Source: Sphingosinicella sp. BN140058 (lineage in GTDB: Bacteria > Pseudomonadota > Alphaproteobacteria > Sphingomonadales > Sphingomonadaceae). From it: 64,000 bases of DNA. This document shows positions 34,635 through 44,370 of the stretch, one piece after another. The DNA lies in assembly GCF_004135585.1 (NCBI RefSeq), contig NZ_CP035501.1:3543501-3607500 (forward strand), read 5' to 3'. A program made the position numbers and the translations under genes. Every line of letters begins with the position of its first letter. Position 1 is the first letter of the stretch. The notes beneath the pieces were generated by a model. The model did not search any database, was not told where the DNA came from, and worked only from the letters and a program-made list of their open reading frames with translations.

Positions 34635-37600
34635 ATGAACGTTTCTTCGGATAATCTGTCCGTCCAGGCGCGCCTTTTGAAGGGCAGCGCCTCCAGTCTC
34701 GCGCTCGGCCTGGCGATGCTGTTCGCCCCGTCTGCCGCTTGGGCGCAGGATCAGGCGGCTGCCGACCAGGAATCGACGTCGGTCAGTGCCGACACCGATC
34801 CGACTGGTGCCGTCAATTCGGGTGAGGCCGCCGCGGACGACGATGCCATCATCGTCACCGGCACGCGCCGCGCGCTGGGCACGTCGCAGAACATCAAGCG
34901 CAATGCGGACACTCTGGTCGATTCGATCACCGCCACCGACATCGGCTCGTTCCCAGACAAGTCGGTCGCCGAAGCGCTGCAGCGCGTGCCCGGCATCACC
35001 GTCAATCGCTTTGCCGCGACCAGCGACACCGCCCACTTCTCCGCCGAGCCTTCGGGCGTGATCGTGCGCGGCCTTCCGCAGGTCCGGTCCGAGTTCAACG
35101 GCCGCGACACGTTCAGCGCCAATTCCTCGCGCGGTCTCAGCTGGGGTGACATCACGCCGGAGCTGATGGCGGGCGTCGACACCTACAAGAACCAGACGGC
35201 CGAGATGATCGAGGGCGGCATCGCCGGCTCGATCAACCTGCGCACCCGTGTCCCGTTCGATGCGCAGGGGCAGCTGTTCCAGTTCGGCGCGAATCTCAAC
35301 TACAACGATCTCGCCGATGCGATTACGCCCGACGCCAACGTCTTCTACTCGAACCGCTGGATGACCGGCATCGGCGAGTTCGGCATCATGGCGAACATCG
35401 CCTATTCGAAGATTCGGACTGCGTCGCAGGGTATCCAGTACGGCCGCACCGCAATCATCGACAATGCCAATGCCGCTGACCTGCTTGGCACCGGAGCACC
35501 GACCACTGCGTACATTCCGGCCTCGATCAACTTCCTCGACAACGAATATCGCCGCGAGCGCAACGGCTATGCCTTCGCGGCGCAATGGCGCGATGTCGAC
35601 AACAAGTTCCTGGTTACGGCGCAGTTCAACCGCTCCGTGTACAAGAACGATTGGCAGGAACGTTCGTTCGGTTCGTTCGGAATTGGGCCGGATCTCTACG
35701 GCCTCAACATCAGAACGCGGGTCAGCCCGACCAATCTCAAAGATCGGATCCCGGTACCGTCGGGCACAACGCCCGCATTCACCTTCGACGAGGACGGCTT
35801 CTTCCAGAGCGGAACGATCGCTCGTCAGGGCCAAACCATGTGGTGGGGCAATCCGGGTGCAAATCCGGGCTACGGCGTCAATGAGGCCGGTCAGCCGATG
35901 TTCAACGCCTGTTACGAATGGGGCAATTCGCCAGGCTGTACACGCGATTCCTTCGGACGTCCCCTCTACGGCATCGACGTAGGTACCGGCAGCCGCATCA
36001 ATCAGAACCGCAACATGACTCAGGATGCGGGCCTGAACATCAAATGGGAGGCGAGCGATCGCCTGCGCTTCAACTTCGACGGTCAATATGTCGATTCGAC
36101 CGTCGACAATTACGACGTCGGTGTTGAATACCATTCCTTCGCGGACGTCGGTCTCGACGCGAGCGGCAAATATCCGCGGATCACGGCGCTCAACCCGCCG
36201 AGCAATATCAACCAGTCGCCTGGTGGTCTTTCCAATCCGAGCAACTGGTATCTCCGCAGCATCAACGATCACCTCGAGGAGAGCGAAGGCCATCAATGGG
36301 CATTCCGCGGTGACGCGGAATATGATTTCAACACCGACTGGCTCGAATCGATCAAGGTCGGCGGCCGTTATGCCAAGCGCGATCAAACGGTCCGTTGGAG
36401 CACCTACAATTGGGCCAATGTCGCCAACACCTGGACGGACACCGGCGGGCCGAACCCCTATTGGAACGCCAACAGCTACGCACCGTCGGGAAGCTTCAAC
36501 GGCTATCCGACCGGCCTGATCGAAGTCTCGCCCTTTGGCGAGTCGTTCTTCGGCGGCAACCTCGGCGCGTTCCCGTTCGTTCCGTTCAACGCGCTCAAGA
36601 ATCGCGATGCCGACAAGTTCAATCGTGACCTGATCGGCGTCGGCGAATACCGTCCGATTTGCGAGCGCCTGAACGAGATGCCGGACAGCTGCTTCGTCGA
36701 CAACGAAATCGCCGATGTCTCGGAAGAGGTAAAATCGATTTATGCCATGCTCCGCTTCGGCGGCGAGAATGCCACCGTCGCAGGGCTGCGCGTGTCGGGT
36801 AACCTCGGTCTTCGCTACGTCGAGACAAAGAACGAAAGCACCGGATTCCTCCGATACCCCGAATACGATTACAATCGACTGGAGTGCGATGGCATTCCGC
36901 CTAAGGATCCGGTCACAGGCGAGGTTGACAAGACTAAACCCGTCGACCCCGCGCACTGCCTCTTGTCTCCGGCAGACCGGTCGTTCATCAACGGAGGTGG
37001 CGAGGAGAACACGGCGAAGGCGACCCATCATCATTGGTTGCCGAGCTTCAACTTGCGAATTGACCTCAGCGACCAGTGGCTCGTTCGGTTCGCGGCGTCG
37101 CGGGCGCTGTCTCGCCCCGATATCGGGTTCCTGAAGAATTTCGTTTCGGTTACGGCCGGCCTTCCATCCGAATCGCAGACTAGCGATCCACGCTGGATCA
37201 AGAACGCGGCCGGGGAAATCACCGGGGTAAATCCGTCCTACGAGGCGGAAGCCTATAATCCCCTGCTGAAGCCGACTACTGCTTGGCAGTTCGATGTTAG
37301 CATCGAGAACTACTTTGCGGCCGTCGGCTCGTTCTCGGCAGCTGCCTTCTACAAGACGTTCTCCAATTACATCCAATACGGTACGTTCGTGCAGACGATC
37401 ACCCGTGGCGATGTGACGCGCGACGTGTTCGTCCGAGGCCCGTCAAATGGTGCAGGTGCGAAGATCTATGGTTTCGAGGTTGCCTATCAGCGCTTCTTCG
37501 ACTTCCTGCCCGAGCCGCTGAACGGACTCGGCATCCAGACCAACTACACTTACGTCAAGAATAGCGGTGTTCCGAACAGCGCGCTGACGCCGGTCGGCAG

Positions 37601-38012
37601 CACCGGCGGTGCTCAGACGAATGCGGGCAATGCCGGCACGGCGCTCGAGCCGGGTTCGCTCGAGGGATTGTCGAAGCACTCGTTCAACGTCGTCGGCATG
37701 TACGAGAAGGGCAAGCTGGCCACCCGTGTCGCCTACAATTGGCGTTCGAAATATCTTGTCACCGTCGTCGACTGTTGCGTGTACCTTCCGGTGTGGCAGC
37801 AATCAGCCGGCTATCTGGACGCCTCGATCCGCTACGGCATCACGGAGAATGTCGAGCTCAGTCTGCAAGGCAGCAACCTCTTGAACACCAAGTCAGTCCT
37901 GAGGACCCAGGTCGCCGACTCGGAGAGTCCCGAGGGGAAGAATGTCCTCGTGCCGAACGGCTGGTTCCAGAACGACCGCCGCTTCACGGCCGGCGTCCGC
38001 GTCCGCTTCTAA
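34635..38012 (+). CDS. Large TonB-dependent receptor, likely for xylo-oligosaccharides
   Basis: An 1125-residue receptor. The signal peptide ends near PSAAWAQ. The acidic N-region leads to DDAIIVTGTRRALG (TonB box and plug start), SFPDKSVAEALQRVPGITVN, IVRGLPQVRSEFNGR and GVDTYKNQTAEMIEGGIAGS, all in part typical of the 1000-residue oligosaccharide receptors of sphingomonads, Caulobacter and Xanthomonas. The barrel ends RFTAGVRVRF. Loops are rich in Asn, Pro and Gly. ATG 34635 follows GGGGAGG. A class A operator upstream and neighbouring GH43 and GH3 genes argue for xylan fragments. A terminator follows before the halogenase genes. Confidence 0.9.
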   Translation: MNVSSDNLSVQARLLKGSASSLALGLAMLFAPSAAWAQDQAAADQESTSVSADTDPTGAVNSGEAAADDDAIIVTGTRRALGTSQNIKRNADTLVDSITATDIGSFPDKSVAEALQRVPGITVNRFAATSDTAHFSAEPSGVIVRGLPQVRSEFNGRDTFSANSSRGLSWGDITPELMAGVDTYKNQTAEMIEGGIAGSINLRTRVPFDAQGQLFQFGANLNYNDLADAITPDANVFYSNRWMTGIGEFGIMANIAYSKIRTASQGIQYGRTAIIDNANAADLLGTGAPTTAYIPASINFLDNEYRRERNGYAFAAQWRDVDNKFLVTAQFNRSVYKNDWQERSFGSFGIGPDLYGLNIRTRVSPTNLKDRIPVPSGTTPAFTFDEDGFFQSGTIARQGQTMWWGNPGANPGYGVNEAGQPMFNACYEWGNSPGCTRDSFGRPLYGIDVGTGSRINQNRNMTQDAGLNIKWEASDRLRFNFDGQYVDSTVDNYDVGVEYHSFADVGLDASGKYPRITALNPPSNINQSPGGLSNPSNWYLRSINDHLEESEGHQWAFRGDAEYDFNTDWLESIKVGGRYAKRDQTVRWSTYNWANVANTWTDTGGPNPYWNANSYAPSGSFNGYPTGLIEVSPFGESFFGGNLGAFPFVPFNALKNRDADKFNRDLIGVGEYRPICERLNEMPDSCFVDNEIADVSEEVKSIYAMLRFGGENATVAGLRVSGNLGLRYVETKNESTGFLRYPEYDYNRLECDGIPPKDPVTGEVDKTKPVDPAHCLLSPADRSFINGGGEENTAKATHHHWLPSFNLRIDLSDQWLVRFAASRALSRPDIGFLKNFVSVTAGLPSESQTSDPRWIKNAAGEITGVNPSYEAEAYNPLLKPTTAWQFDVSIENYFAAVGSFSAAAFYKTFSNYIQYGTFVQTITRGDVTRDVFVRGPSNGAGAKIYGFEVAYQRFFDFLPEPLNGLGIQTNYTYVKNSGVPNSALTPVGSTGGAQTNAGNAGTALEPGSLEGLSKHSFNVVGMYEKGKLATRVAYNWRSKYLVTVVDCCVYLPVWQQSAGYLDASIRYGITENVELSLQGSNLLNTKSVLRTQVADSESPEGKNVLVPNGWFQNDRRFTAGVRVRF

Positions 38013-38031
38013 GCTTCGCAGGGGGAGGAGA

Positions 38032-38066
38032 GGGAGGCGTTGCCCGAAAGGCGACGTCTCCCTTTT
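38032..38066 (+). terminator. Rho-independent terminator after the large TonB receptor
   Basis: GGGAGGCGT (38032-38040) pairs with ACGTCTCCC (38054-38062), continued by GCC/GGC, around a CGAAA loop; TTTT follows at 38063-38066. It starts 20 bases after the receptor stop, so halogenase transcription would need read-through or its own promoter in the 86 bases that follow. Confidence 0.75.
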
Positions 38067-38152
38067 CGTTTGCGGCGGCCCTGGGTTTTGGCCGACTTGC
38101 CAAGAACGTTCGGCTCGCGGACGTTGGAGGTATCGCTGCGTTGAGGTTGGTC

Positions 38153-39685
38153 GTGAATGAGCCTTTGAAGATTGTGATCGTCGGCGGCGGAACGGCCGGG
38201 TGGATGGCGGCGGCGGCTCTGTCCCGTATCCTCGGTCCGCGCATCTGCAGCGTCCAGCTGATCGAATCGGACGAGATCGGCACCGTTGGCGTCGGCGAGG
38301 CGACTTTGCCGCACATGAAGTCGTTCAACGACAGCATCGGCCTCGACGAGGCAGAGATGATGCGGGCGACGAACGGCACCTTCAAGCTCGGCATCGAATT
38401 CGTCGACTGGGGCGCCATGGGCAGGCGCTACGTCCATCCGTTCGGCGACCACGGACGGCCGCTTGCCGGCTTGCCCTTCCACCAGCATTGGCTGCGCGCC
38501 GCCCAGTCCGGTGCCGAGTTCGACATCGGCGATTTCTCCTACGCGATCGTCGCGAGCCGTCTCAATCGCTTCGATTTCCCGAGCGCGGATCCGGACAAGA
38601 TCGAGCACACCTACAGTTACGCCTACCATTTCGACGCATCGCTTTACGCGCGCCTGCTGAGACGTCTTTCGGAAGCGAGCGGCGTGCGCAGAACCGAGGG
38701 CAAGATCCAGGACGTCGTCCTCGATCCGGAAAGCGGAGACATCGCCGCGCTGCGCCTGCAATCGGGCGAAACGATCACGGGCGATTTCTTCATCGATTGC
38801 TCCGGTTTCCGCTCGCTGCTCCTCGGCGAGGCGCTGGGCAGCCAATGGGACGATTGGAGCAAATGGCTGCCGTGCGACCGCGCCTTCGCCGTTCCCTCTG
38901 AACGTGCGACCGATTTCACCCCCTATACGCGCTCGACTGCCCGCGCCGCAGGCTGGCAATGGCGGATCCCGCTGCAACATCGTACCGGCAATGGCCACGT
39001 TTTCTCCTCCGCTTTCATCAGCGAGGACGAAGCGGCCGATACGCTGATGCGCAACCTGGATGCGAAGGCTCTCGGGGAACCGCGCATGCTGCGCTTCAAG
39101 GCGGGGCGTCGGCTCAAATCGTGGACCCGCAATTGCGTCGCGCTCGGCCTCGCCAGCGGCTTTCTGGAGCCGCTCGAATCGACGAGCATCTATCTCGTGC
39201 AGGTCGCGATCGTGAATTTGCTGCCGTTGCTGCCGCGCGGCCCGCGCGATCCAGTGCTGGCGGACGAATTCAACCGGCGCACCGACATCGAATATGAGCG
39301 CATCCGCGATTTCCTGATCCTTCACTATCACGCCAACACCCGCGAGGATTCCGAGCTCTGGCGCTATTGCCGGGCGATGGAGGTGCCGGAGAGTCTTGAA
39401 CGCAGGCTCGCCTTGTACCGTCATTCCGGCTTCATCGAGCAATATCGCGACGGCCTGTTCACACTGCCGAGCTGGGTCTCGCTCTATGCGGGGCAGGACG
39501 TCAGGCCCACCGGCCATCATCCGATGGCCGACGTGTTGCCCCGCGATCGCCTGATCGAGCAACTTGGCGTTTTGCGCGATCAGGTGCGCACGCGTGTCGA
39601 GCAGATGCCGGACCATGCAGATTTCGTGGCGCGCTACGCGTCGGCCGACGGTCTCCAGGCGGGTGCCGGGACGGTCCGCTCGTGA
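38153..39685 (+). CDS. Tryptophan-halogenase family flavoprotein 1
   Basis: A 510-residue FAD-dependent halogenase-like protein. It has the FAD motif GGGTAGW (11-17), IGTVGVGEATLP, the catalytic lysine Lys78 in TFKLGIEF (PrnA Lys79 equivalent), the WxWxIP motif in GWQWRIPLQ, and EPLES. All signatures of a working hypochlorous-acid-forming halogenase are present, but what is halogenated, if anything, is unknown. GTG 38153 has GAGG 6 bases upstream; TTG 38141 behind GGAGG is an alternative. Its stop overlaps the next start (GTGA). Relatives lie next to TonB receptors in Caulobacter and sphingomonads. Confidence 0.85.
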   Translation: MNEPLKIVIVGGGTAGWMAAAALSRILGPRICSVQLIESDEIGTVGVGEATLPHMKSFNDSIGLDEAEMMRATNGTFKLGIEFVDWGAMGRRYVHPFGDHGRPLAGLPFHQHWLRAAQSGAEFDIGDFSYAIVASRLNRFDFPSADPDKIEHTYSYAYHFDASLYARLLRRLSEASGVRRTEGKIQDVVLDPESGDIAALRLQSGETITGDFFIDCSGFRSLLLGEALGSQWDDWSKWLPCDRAFAVPSERATDFTPYTRSTARAAGWQWRIPLQHRTGNGHVFSSAFISEDEAADTLMRNLDAKALGEPRMLRFKAGRRLKSWTRNCVALGLASGFLEPLESTSIYLVQVAIVNLLPLLPRGPRDPVLADEFNRRTDIEYERIRDFLILHYHANTREDSELWRYCRAMEVPESLERRLALYRHSGFIEQYRDGLFTLPSWVSLYAGQDVRPTGHHPMADVLPRDRLIEQLGVLRDQVRTRVEQMPDHADFVARYASADGLQAGAGTVRS

Positions 39686-41175
39686 CTCGCCGGATCGAGC
39701 GCGTGCTCGTCGTCGGGCGCGATGCGGCAGCATGGATTGCGGCGCTTGCCGTTCAGCGCTCGCTCGGCCCCGCCGGGGTTCGCGTGCAATTGCTCGAGCT
39801 GCCCTCCGTGCTCAGGTCCGTCGACGCCTATCCGACCCTTCCCGCCTTCCTCGCACTCAACCGATTGCTCGGGATCGGGGAAGCCGAGCTGCTGTCGGCC
39901 TGCGCTGCGGCGCCCGTGATCGGGCAGCGTTTTTCGAACTGGGCGCGGGCGCGCGGCGGCTTCGTGCTCGGTTATGATACGCCGGTTCCGACGGGCGCCG
40001 AGGTCGGATTCCTGCAATATTGGCTGAAGGCACGCAGCGAAGGGCTCCGGGTCGAACTGGAGGATTTCAGTCTTGCGGCCGCCGCTGCCAAGCAGGGCCG
40101 CATCCCGTCGGCGGGCGCGGGCGAGGGCGGCCTGAGCGCCGCGCCCGGCTACAATGTCGATGCACTCCGTTATGTCGAACTGCTTCGGCGGCGCGCGCTC
40201 GCGAGCGGCGTCGACGTCCGCTCGGAGCCGGTGGCGCAGATCAGGCGGGATGGCGAGCGGATCGATGCCGTAACGCTTCGCGGCGGAGAGCAGCTTCAGG
40301 CCGATCTCTATGTCGATGCGTCAGGTGTCCAAGGCGCGCTGATCGGCCCGCCGGAGGAGGGTGAATTCTCGTCCTGGTCGCAATGGCTTCCCTGCGATCG
40401 GCTGCTCGCGGCGTCGGGGCCACGTCTGCCGGAATTGCCGGCGTTCAGCGAGATTTCGGCGTTCAAGGCTGGTTGGATCGGCCTCTATCCATTGCAGGAT
40501 CGCACCGCCGTCATTGCCTGCTACGCTAGCGGAGCGATGGAGGATGCGGAGATGGTCGAGCGCCTGCCGATCCTGGCCGGCATCGCCATCGACGGCGACG
40601 CGTTCGTGACGTCTCTGCAGCCTGGAATGCGTGATCGGCCGTGGCGCGGCAATTGCGTCGCGATCGGCGATGCGGCGGCGAGCCTCGAACCACTCGATGC
40701 GATCTCGCTGCACCTGATCCATATCGGGGTTTCACACCTGGTCGCTTTGTTTCCGGCGAATGCCGAAAGGATGCCCGAAGCGCTCGTCTACAACCGTGTG
40801 GTGGCCTCGCACGTCGCCAACCTCCGCGACTTCCAGGCGGCGCATTTCAAGCTCAATCGGCGCGACGGGGAGCCGTTCTGGGACCACGTCCGCGTCGCTC
40901 CAGGGCCCGGCGCCCTCGACGAGAGGATCCGCCTGTTCGCCAGTCGTGGGCTGGTGGCGCTGCGCGAGGACGAGACGTTTCAGGAGCAGAGCTGGAGCGG
41001 GATGCTCGTGGGCCATGGAGTCGTTCCCGCCGGCTGGGACCCGCGCGTCGATCTCGTCCCGCAGGAGCAGCACCTCCAGCGCATCCAGCAGCGGCTCCGC
41101 GATATCGCCGCGCAGGTTCGCGCGATGCCGAGTGCAGCGGCCTATGTCGCGGCGACCCTTTCGTCCCGCGGGTAG
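39682..41175 (+). CDS. Degenerate tryptophan-halogenase family protein 2
   Basis: A 497-residue homologue of its neighbours (YVDASGVQGALIG, SQWLPCDR, GDAAASLEPLDAISLHLIHI align well) that has lost the key catalytic features. The FAD loop GGGTAGW is GRDAAAW. The lysine of FKLG is valine (PVIGQRF). WQWRIPLQHRT is WIGLYPLQDRT, so both tryptophans of WxWxIP are altered. EPLES is EPLDA. The frame is intact and GC usage normal, so it is probably a maintained protein with a non-halogenase role, such as a partner or ligand-binding subunit. GTG 39682 overlaps the upstream stop by four bases. Confidence 0.8.
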   Translation: MTRRIERVLVVGRDAAAWIAALAVQRSLGPAGVRVQLLELPSVLRSVDAYPTLPAFLALNRLLGIGEAELLSACAAAPVIGQRFSNWARARGGFVLGYDTPVPTGAEVGFLQYWLKARSEGLRVELEDFSLAAAAAKQGRIPSAGAGEGGLSAAPGYNVDALRYVELLRRRALASGVDVRSEPVAQIRRDGERIDAVTLRGGEQLQADLYVDASGVQGALIGPPEEGEFSSWSQWLPCDRLLAASGPRLPELPAFSEISAFKAGWIGLYPLQDRTAVIACYASGAMEDAEMVERLPILAGIAIDGDAFVTSLQPGMRDRPWRGNCVAIGDAAASLEPLDAISLHLIHIGVSHLVALFPANAERMPEALVYNRVVASHVANLRDFQAAHFKLNRRDGEPFWDHVRVAPGPGALDERIRLFASRGLVALREDETFQEQSWSGMLVGHGVVPAGWDPRVDLVPQEQHLQRIQQRLRDIAAQVRAMPSAAAYVAATLSSRG

Positions 41176-41179
41176 CCCG

Positions 41180-42691
41180 ATGACGGACGATCGAAGGATC
41201 CGCAGCATTGTGGTCGTCGGCGGCGGCACCGCCGGCTGGATGGCTGCGGCTGCGCTTGCAAGATCGGCGGGAACCCACTCGCTCTCGATCACCCTGGTGG
41301 AATCGGAGGATATCGGCACCGTCGGCGTCGGCGAAGCCACAATTCCCCCGATCCAGGCGTTCAACAAGCTGATCGGCATCGACGAGGATGCGTTCGTTCG
41401 CGAGACTCAGGCGACCTTCAAGCTTGGCATCGAATTCGTCGACTGGCGCCGTCACGGTCATCACTATCTGCATCCGTTCGGGCTCGCCGGAGCCGATCTC
41501 AAGACCGGCGTCTCCTTCAGCCACTATTGGCTGCGCTGGGTGAAAGAGGGGGGCAATCCGGACAACATCTTGTTCAGCGCCGAGGGCGAGGCGGCGCGGC
41601 TCGGCCGTTTCGGGCGAACGCCGCCGACCGGAGGGGCGCTGCCCAACATCAATTATGCCTTCCAGTTCGATGCGGCGCGCTATGCCGCCTTTCTGCGCCG
41701 CTTTGCGGAAGCGAGAGGTGTGGTGCGCTGTGAAGGACGGGTCGTCGATGTTCGCCGCGATCCCGAGAACGGCTTCATCGCGGACGTGGCGCTCGCCGAC
41801 GGACGGCGCGTCGCCGCCGACTTCTTCATCGACTGTTCCGGCTTTAGAAGCCTGTTGCTTGGAGAGACGCTCGGCGTGGCCTATGACGACTGGAGCCGCT
41901 GGCTGCCTGCCAATCGCGCGGTGGCGGTGCCGTGCGCATCGGCCGGCGATCCCGCGCCGATCACCCGGGCAACGGCGCGCGAGGCCGGCTGGCAGTGGCG
42001 CATTCCGCTGCAGCATCGCACCGGCAACGGCTATGTCTTCTCCGATGCCTTCCTCGGCGAGGACGAGGCGACGTCGCTGCTGCTGTCGCGTCTCGATGGA
42101 GCAGCGCAGGCCGATCCGAGGCTTCTCCGCTTCAAGGCTGGGCGACGGACCTCTTCCTTCGTCGGCAACTGCCTTGCGATCGGTCTGTCGAGCGGCTTCC
42201 TGGAACCGCTGGAATCGACCAGCATCCACTTCATCCAGGTCGCAATCACCAAGCTGCTCGACATGTTCCCGGACCGCGACTTCCATCCTGCGATCCTGCG
42301 GCGCTTCAATGCGGAGATGGACTCGCTCTACGAGGCCGTCCGCGATTTCCTGATCGCGCACTACAGGCTGACCGAACGCGACGACACAGACTTCTGGCGC
42401 TATTGCCGCGCGATGGAGATACCCGCGAGCCTTCAGGACAAGTTCGACCTGTTCCGCACTCGCGGCCAGGTGCTCGTCGAAGCGCACGACGTCTTCGCCG
42501 AAACGAACTGGTTCGCGGTGCTGTACGGCCAGGGCCTGACGCCGCAGGGCTATCACCCGCTCGCCGATGCGATGCCGGACGACGATCTCCGTCTGGCTCT
42601 GGCGCAAATTCGGGCGGCGATCCGGGAGAGGGTCGACGGTCTGCCGTCTCACCGCGCGTTCCTCGACCGGATTGTCGCGCGCGCGAATTGA
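41180..42691 (+). CDS. Tryptophan-halogenase family flavoprotein 3
   Basis: A 503-residue protein with all motifs intact: GGGTAGW (14-20), GTVGVGEATIPP, Lys81 in FKLGIEF, GWQWRIPLQ and EPLESTS. It starts with ATG at 41180, four bases after the stop of gene 2, and completes a three-gene plus-strand unit. A fourth copy is convergent immediately after it. It probably uses reduced flavin and chloride or bromide; no flavin reductase gene is in view. Substrate unknown. Confidence 0.85.
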   Translation: MTDDRRIRSIVVVGGGTAGWMAAAALARSAGTHSLSITLVESEDIGTVGVGEATIPPIQAFNKLIGIDEDAFVRETQATFKLGIEFVDWRRHGHHYLHPFGLAGADLKTGVSFSHYWLRWVKEGGNPDNILFSAEGEAARLGRFGRTPPTGGALPNINYAFQFDAARYAAFLRRFAEARGVVRCEGRVVDVRRDPENGFIADVALADGRRVAADFFIDCSGFRSLLLGETLGVAYDDWSRWLPANRAVAVPCASAGDPAPITRATAREAGWQWRIPLQHRTGNGYVFSDAFLGEDEATSLLLSRLDGAAQADPRLLRFKAGRRTSSFVGNCLAIGLSSGFLEPLESTSIHFIQVAITKLLDMFPDRDFHPAILRRFNAEMDSLYEAVRDFLIAHYRLTERDDTDFWRYCRAMEIPASLQDKFDLFRTRGQVLVEAHDVFAETNWFAVLYGQGLTPQGYHPLADAMPDDDLRLALAQIRAAIRERVDGLPSHRAFLDRIVARAN

Positions 42692-44209
42692 TCAGCCGGT
42701 TTTGGCCGCAGCGAGCGCCTGGCTGATGAAGTCCGCATGGCGGGGCAGACCCTGGGCGATCCGCGCATAACCTCGCCGCAATTCGGCAATGGCGGGAATG
42801 ACCTGGTCGTCCGGCAGGGAGTCGGCCAACGGGTCGTGGCCGGCGGGCACGATGCCCTGACCGAGCATCACCGCGACCCAGCTCGGCAGCTCGAACAATT
42901 CGTCGCTGTAGCGGAAGATGCGGCCCTTGTCGGCGAACAGATCGATCTTGCGCCGAAGGCTCGCGGGCATTTCGACGGAGCGGACCTCCTGCCAGAAGGG
43001 TTCCGGGCGCCGTGTGGCCTGATAATGGAGGATGATGAAATCGCGGACGAGCTCGTACGCGTCGGCCATGAATCGGTTATACTCGGTGCGCTCGCTGGCC
43101 GAGAAGCGACTGTCGGGGAACAGGCCGAACAGCCGCTGGATGCCGTACTGGATGAGGTAGATGCTGGTCGATTCCAGCGGCTCCAGAAAGCCGGACGACA
43201 GGCCGATTGCGACGACGTTGCCCTCCCACGATTTCACCCGCCGCCCGGCTTTGAAGCGCAGGCGGTTGAACGCGCCGATCGGCTGGGTGTCGAGATTGGC
43301 GACGAGTATCTCCTCGGCTTCGCCATCGTCGATATGGGCGCTCGCATAGACGTGACCGTTACCGGTGCGGTGCTGGAGAGGGATTCGCCATTGCCAACCC
43401 GCCTTGTGGGCTATGGCGCGGGTAAAGGGCGTGATCGGTTCGGATCGGGCGCTCGGCACCGCAATCGCCCGGTCGCAAGGAAGCCAATGGCTCCAGTCCT
43501 CGAACTCGACGCCCAGCGTCTGGCCGAGCAGAAGGCTTCGAAACCCCGAGCAGTCGATGAACAATTCGCCCTCGATGCGTAGCCCGCTCTCCAGGACGAC
43601 GGCGGCGACATTGCCGGTTTCCGGATCGCGATCGACGGTCGTGATCCTCCCTTCGATCCGTTCGACGCCGCCGCGCTCCGCATATCGGCGCAGCATCGCC
43701 GCATAGAGGCCGGCATCGAGATGATAAGCGTAGCCGAGATTGGCGAGCGGCGAGCGCCCGCTTTTGTCCGGGTGGGCGAAGCGATGATCGCGCGCGGCGA
43801 GTGCTGCGATCGAATAATCGGAAATCGGGCCGATCGCGGGATGATCGCGATATTTGAGCCAGACCTGATGGAAATCGATCCCATCGAGGTTGAGGCCGAG
43901 CTTGCCGAACGGATGAAAATAGCGCTCGCCCTCAGCCCCCCAGCCGACGAAATCGATGCCGAGCTTGTAGGTGGCCTTGGTCGCGGCGAGGAAATCGGCC
44001 TCGGGGATGCCGAGCAGCTGGTTGAACTCGATCATCGGCGGGATCGTGCCTTCGCCGACGCCGACCGTCCCGATCTCCTCGGATTCGATCAAACGGATGC
44101 GGCGCTTGCCGCCGCCGGCGAGAAAGCGTGCCGCCGCCGCCGCGGTCATCCAGCCGGCGGTGCCGCCTCCCACGATCACCACGTCCCGGATCGGCTGCCG
44201 TGCATTCAT
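42692..44209 (-). CDS. Tryptophan-halogenase family flavoprotein 4
   Basis: A 505-residue homologue with intact GGGTAGW, GTVGVGEGTIPP, Lys82 in YKLGIDF, GWQWRIPLQ and EPLESTS. It is convergent with gene 3, with stops touching (42691/42692). It has its own promoter region of 160 bases shared with a small secreted-protein gene. ATG 44209 has only a weak ribosome site. Likely the same reaction type as genes 1 and 3. Confidence 0.85.
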   Translation of the reverse strand: MNARQPIRDVVIVGGGTAGWMTAAAAARFLAGGGKRRIRLIESEEIGTVGVGEGTIPPMIEFNQLLGIPEADFLAATKATYKLGIDFVGWGAEGERYFHPFGKLGLNLDGIDFHQVWLKYRDHPAIGPISDYSIAALAARDHRFAHPDKSGRSPLANLGYAYHLDAGLYAAMLRRYAERGGVERIEGRITTVDRDPETGNVAAVVLESGLRIEGELFIDCSGFRSLLLGQTLGVEFEDWSHWLPCDRAIAVPSARSEPITPFTRAIAHKAGWQWRIPLQHRTGNGHVYASAHIDDGEAEEILVANLDTQPIGAFNRLRFKAGRRVKSWEGNVVAIGLSSGFLEPLESTSIYLIQYGIQRLFGLFPDSRFSASERTEYNRFMADAYELVRDFIILHYQATRRPEPFWQEVRSVEMPASLRRKIDLFADKGRIFRYSDELFELPSWVAVMLGQGIVPAGHDPLADSLPDDQVIPAIAELRRGYARIAQGLPRHADFISQALAAAKTG

Positions 44210-44370
44210 GCTGCGCTCATTGCCCCCATGCCATCGCGCTCCCGTGGCGCCGCGTTGCGAAGGTGCTAGCGCATTTCAGGGCAGTGCACAGCCTTTGTCG
44301 CAGCGTTGCGCGCCGCATTCAAAGCGGGCATTGCAGGCTGAAATCGTACGAGATTGTGGGAGGCGGACTG

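Noticed and set aside
44263..44277. GTGCTAGCGCATTTC as a class A operator before halogenase 4
   Set aside because: Only the central half matches; the right half is too different from the palindromes at 12460 and 29818.
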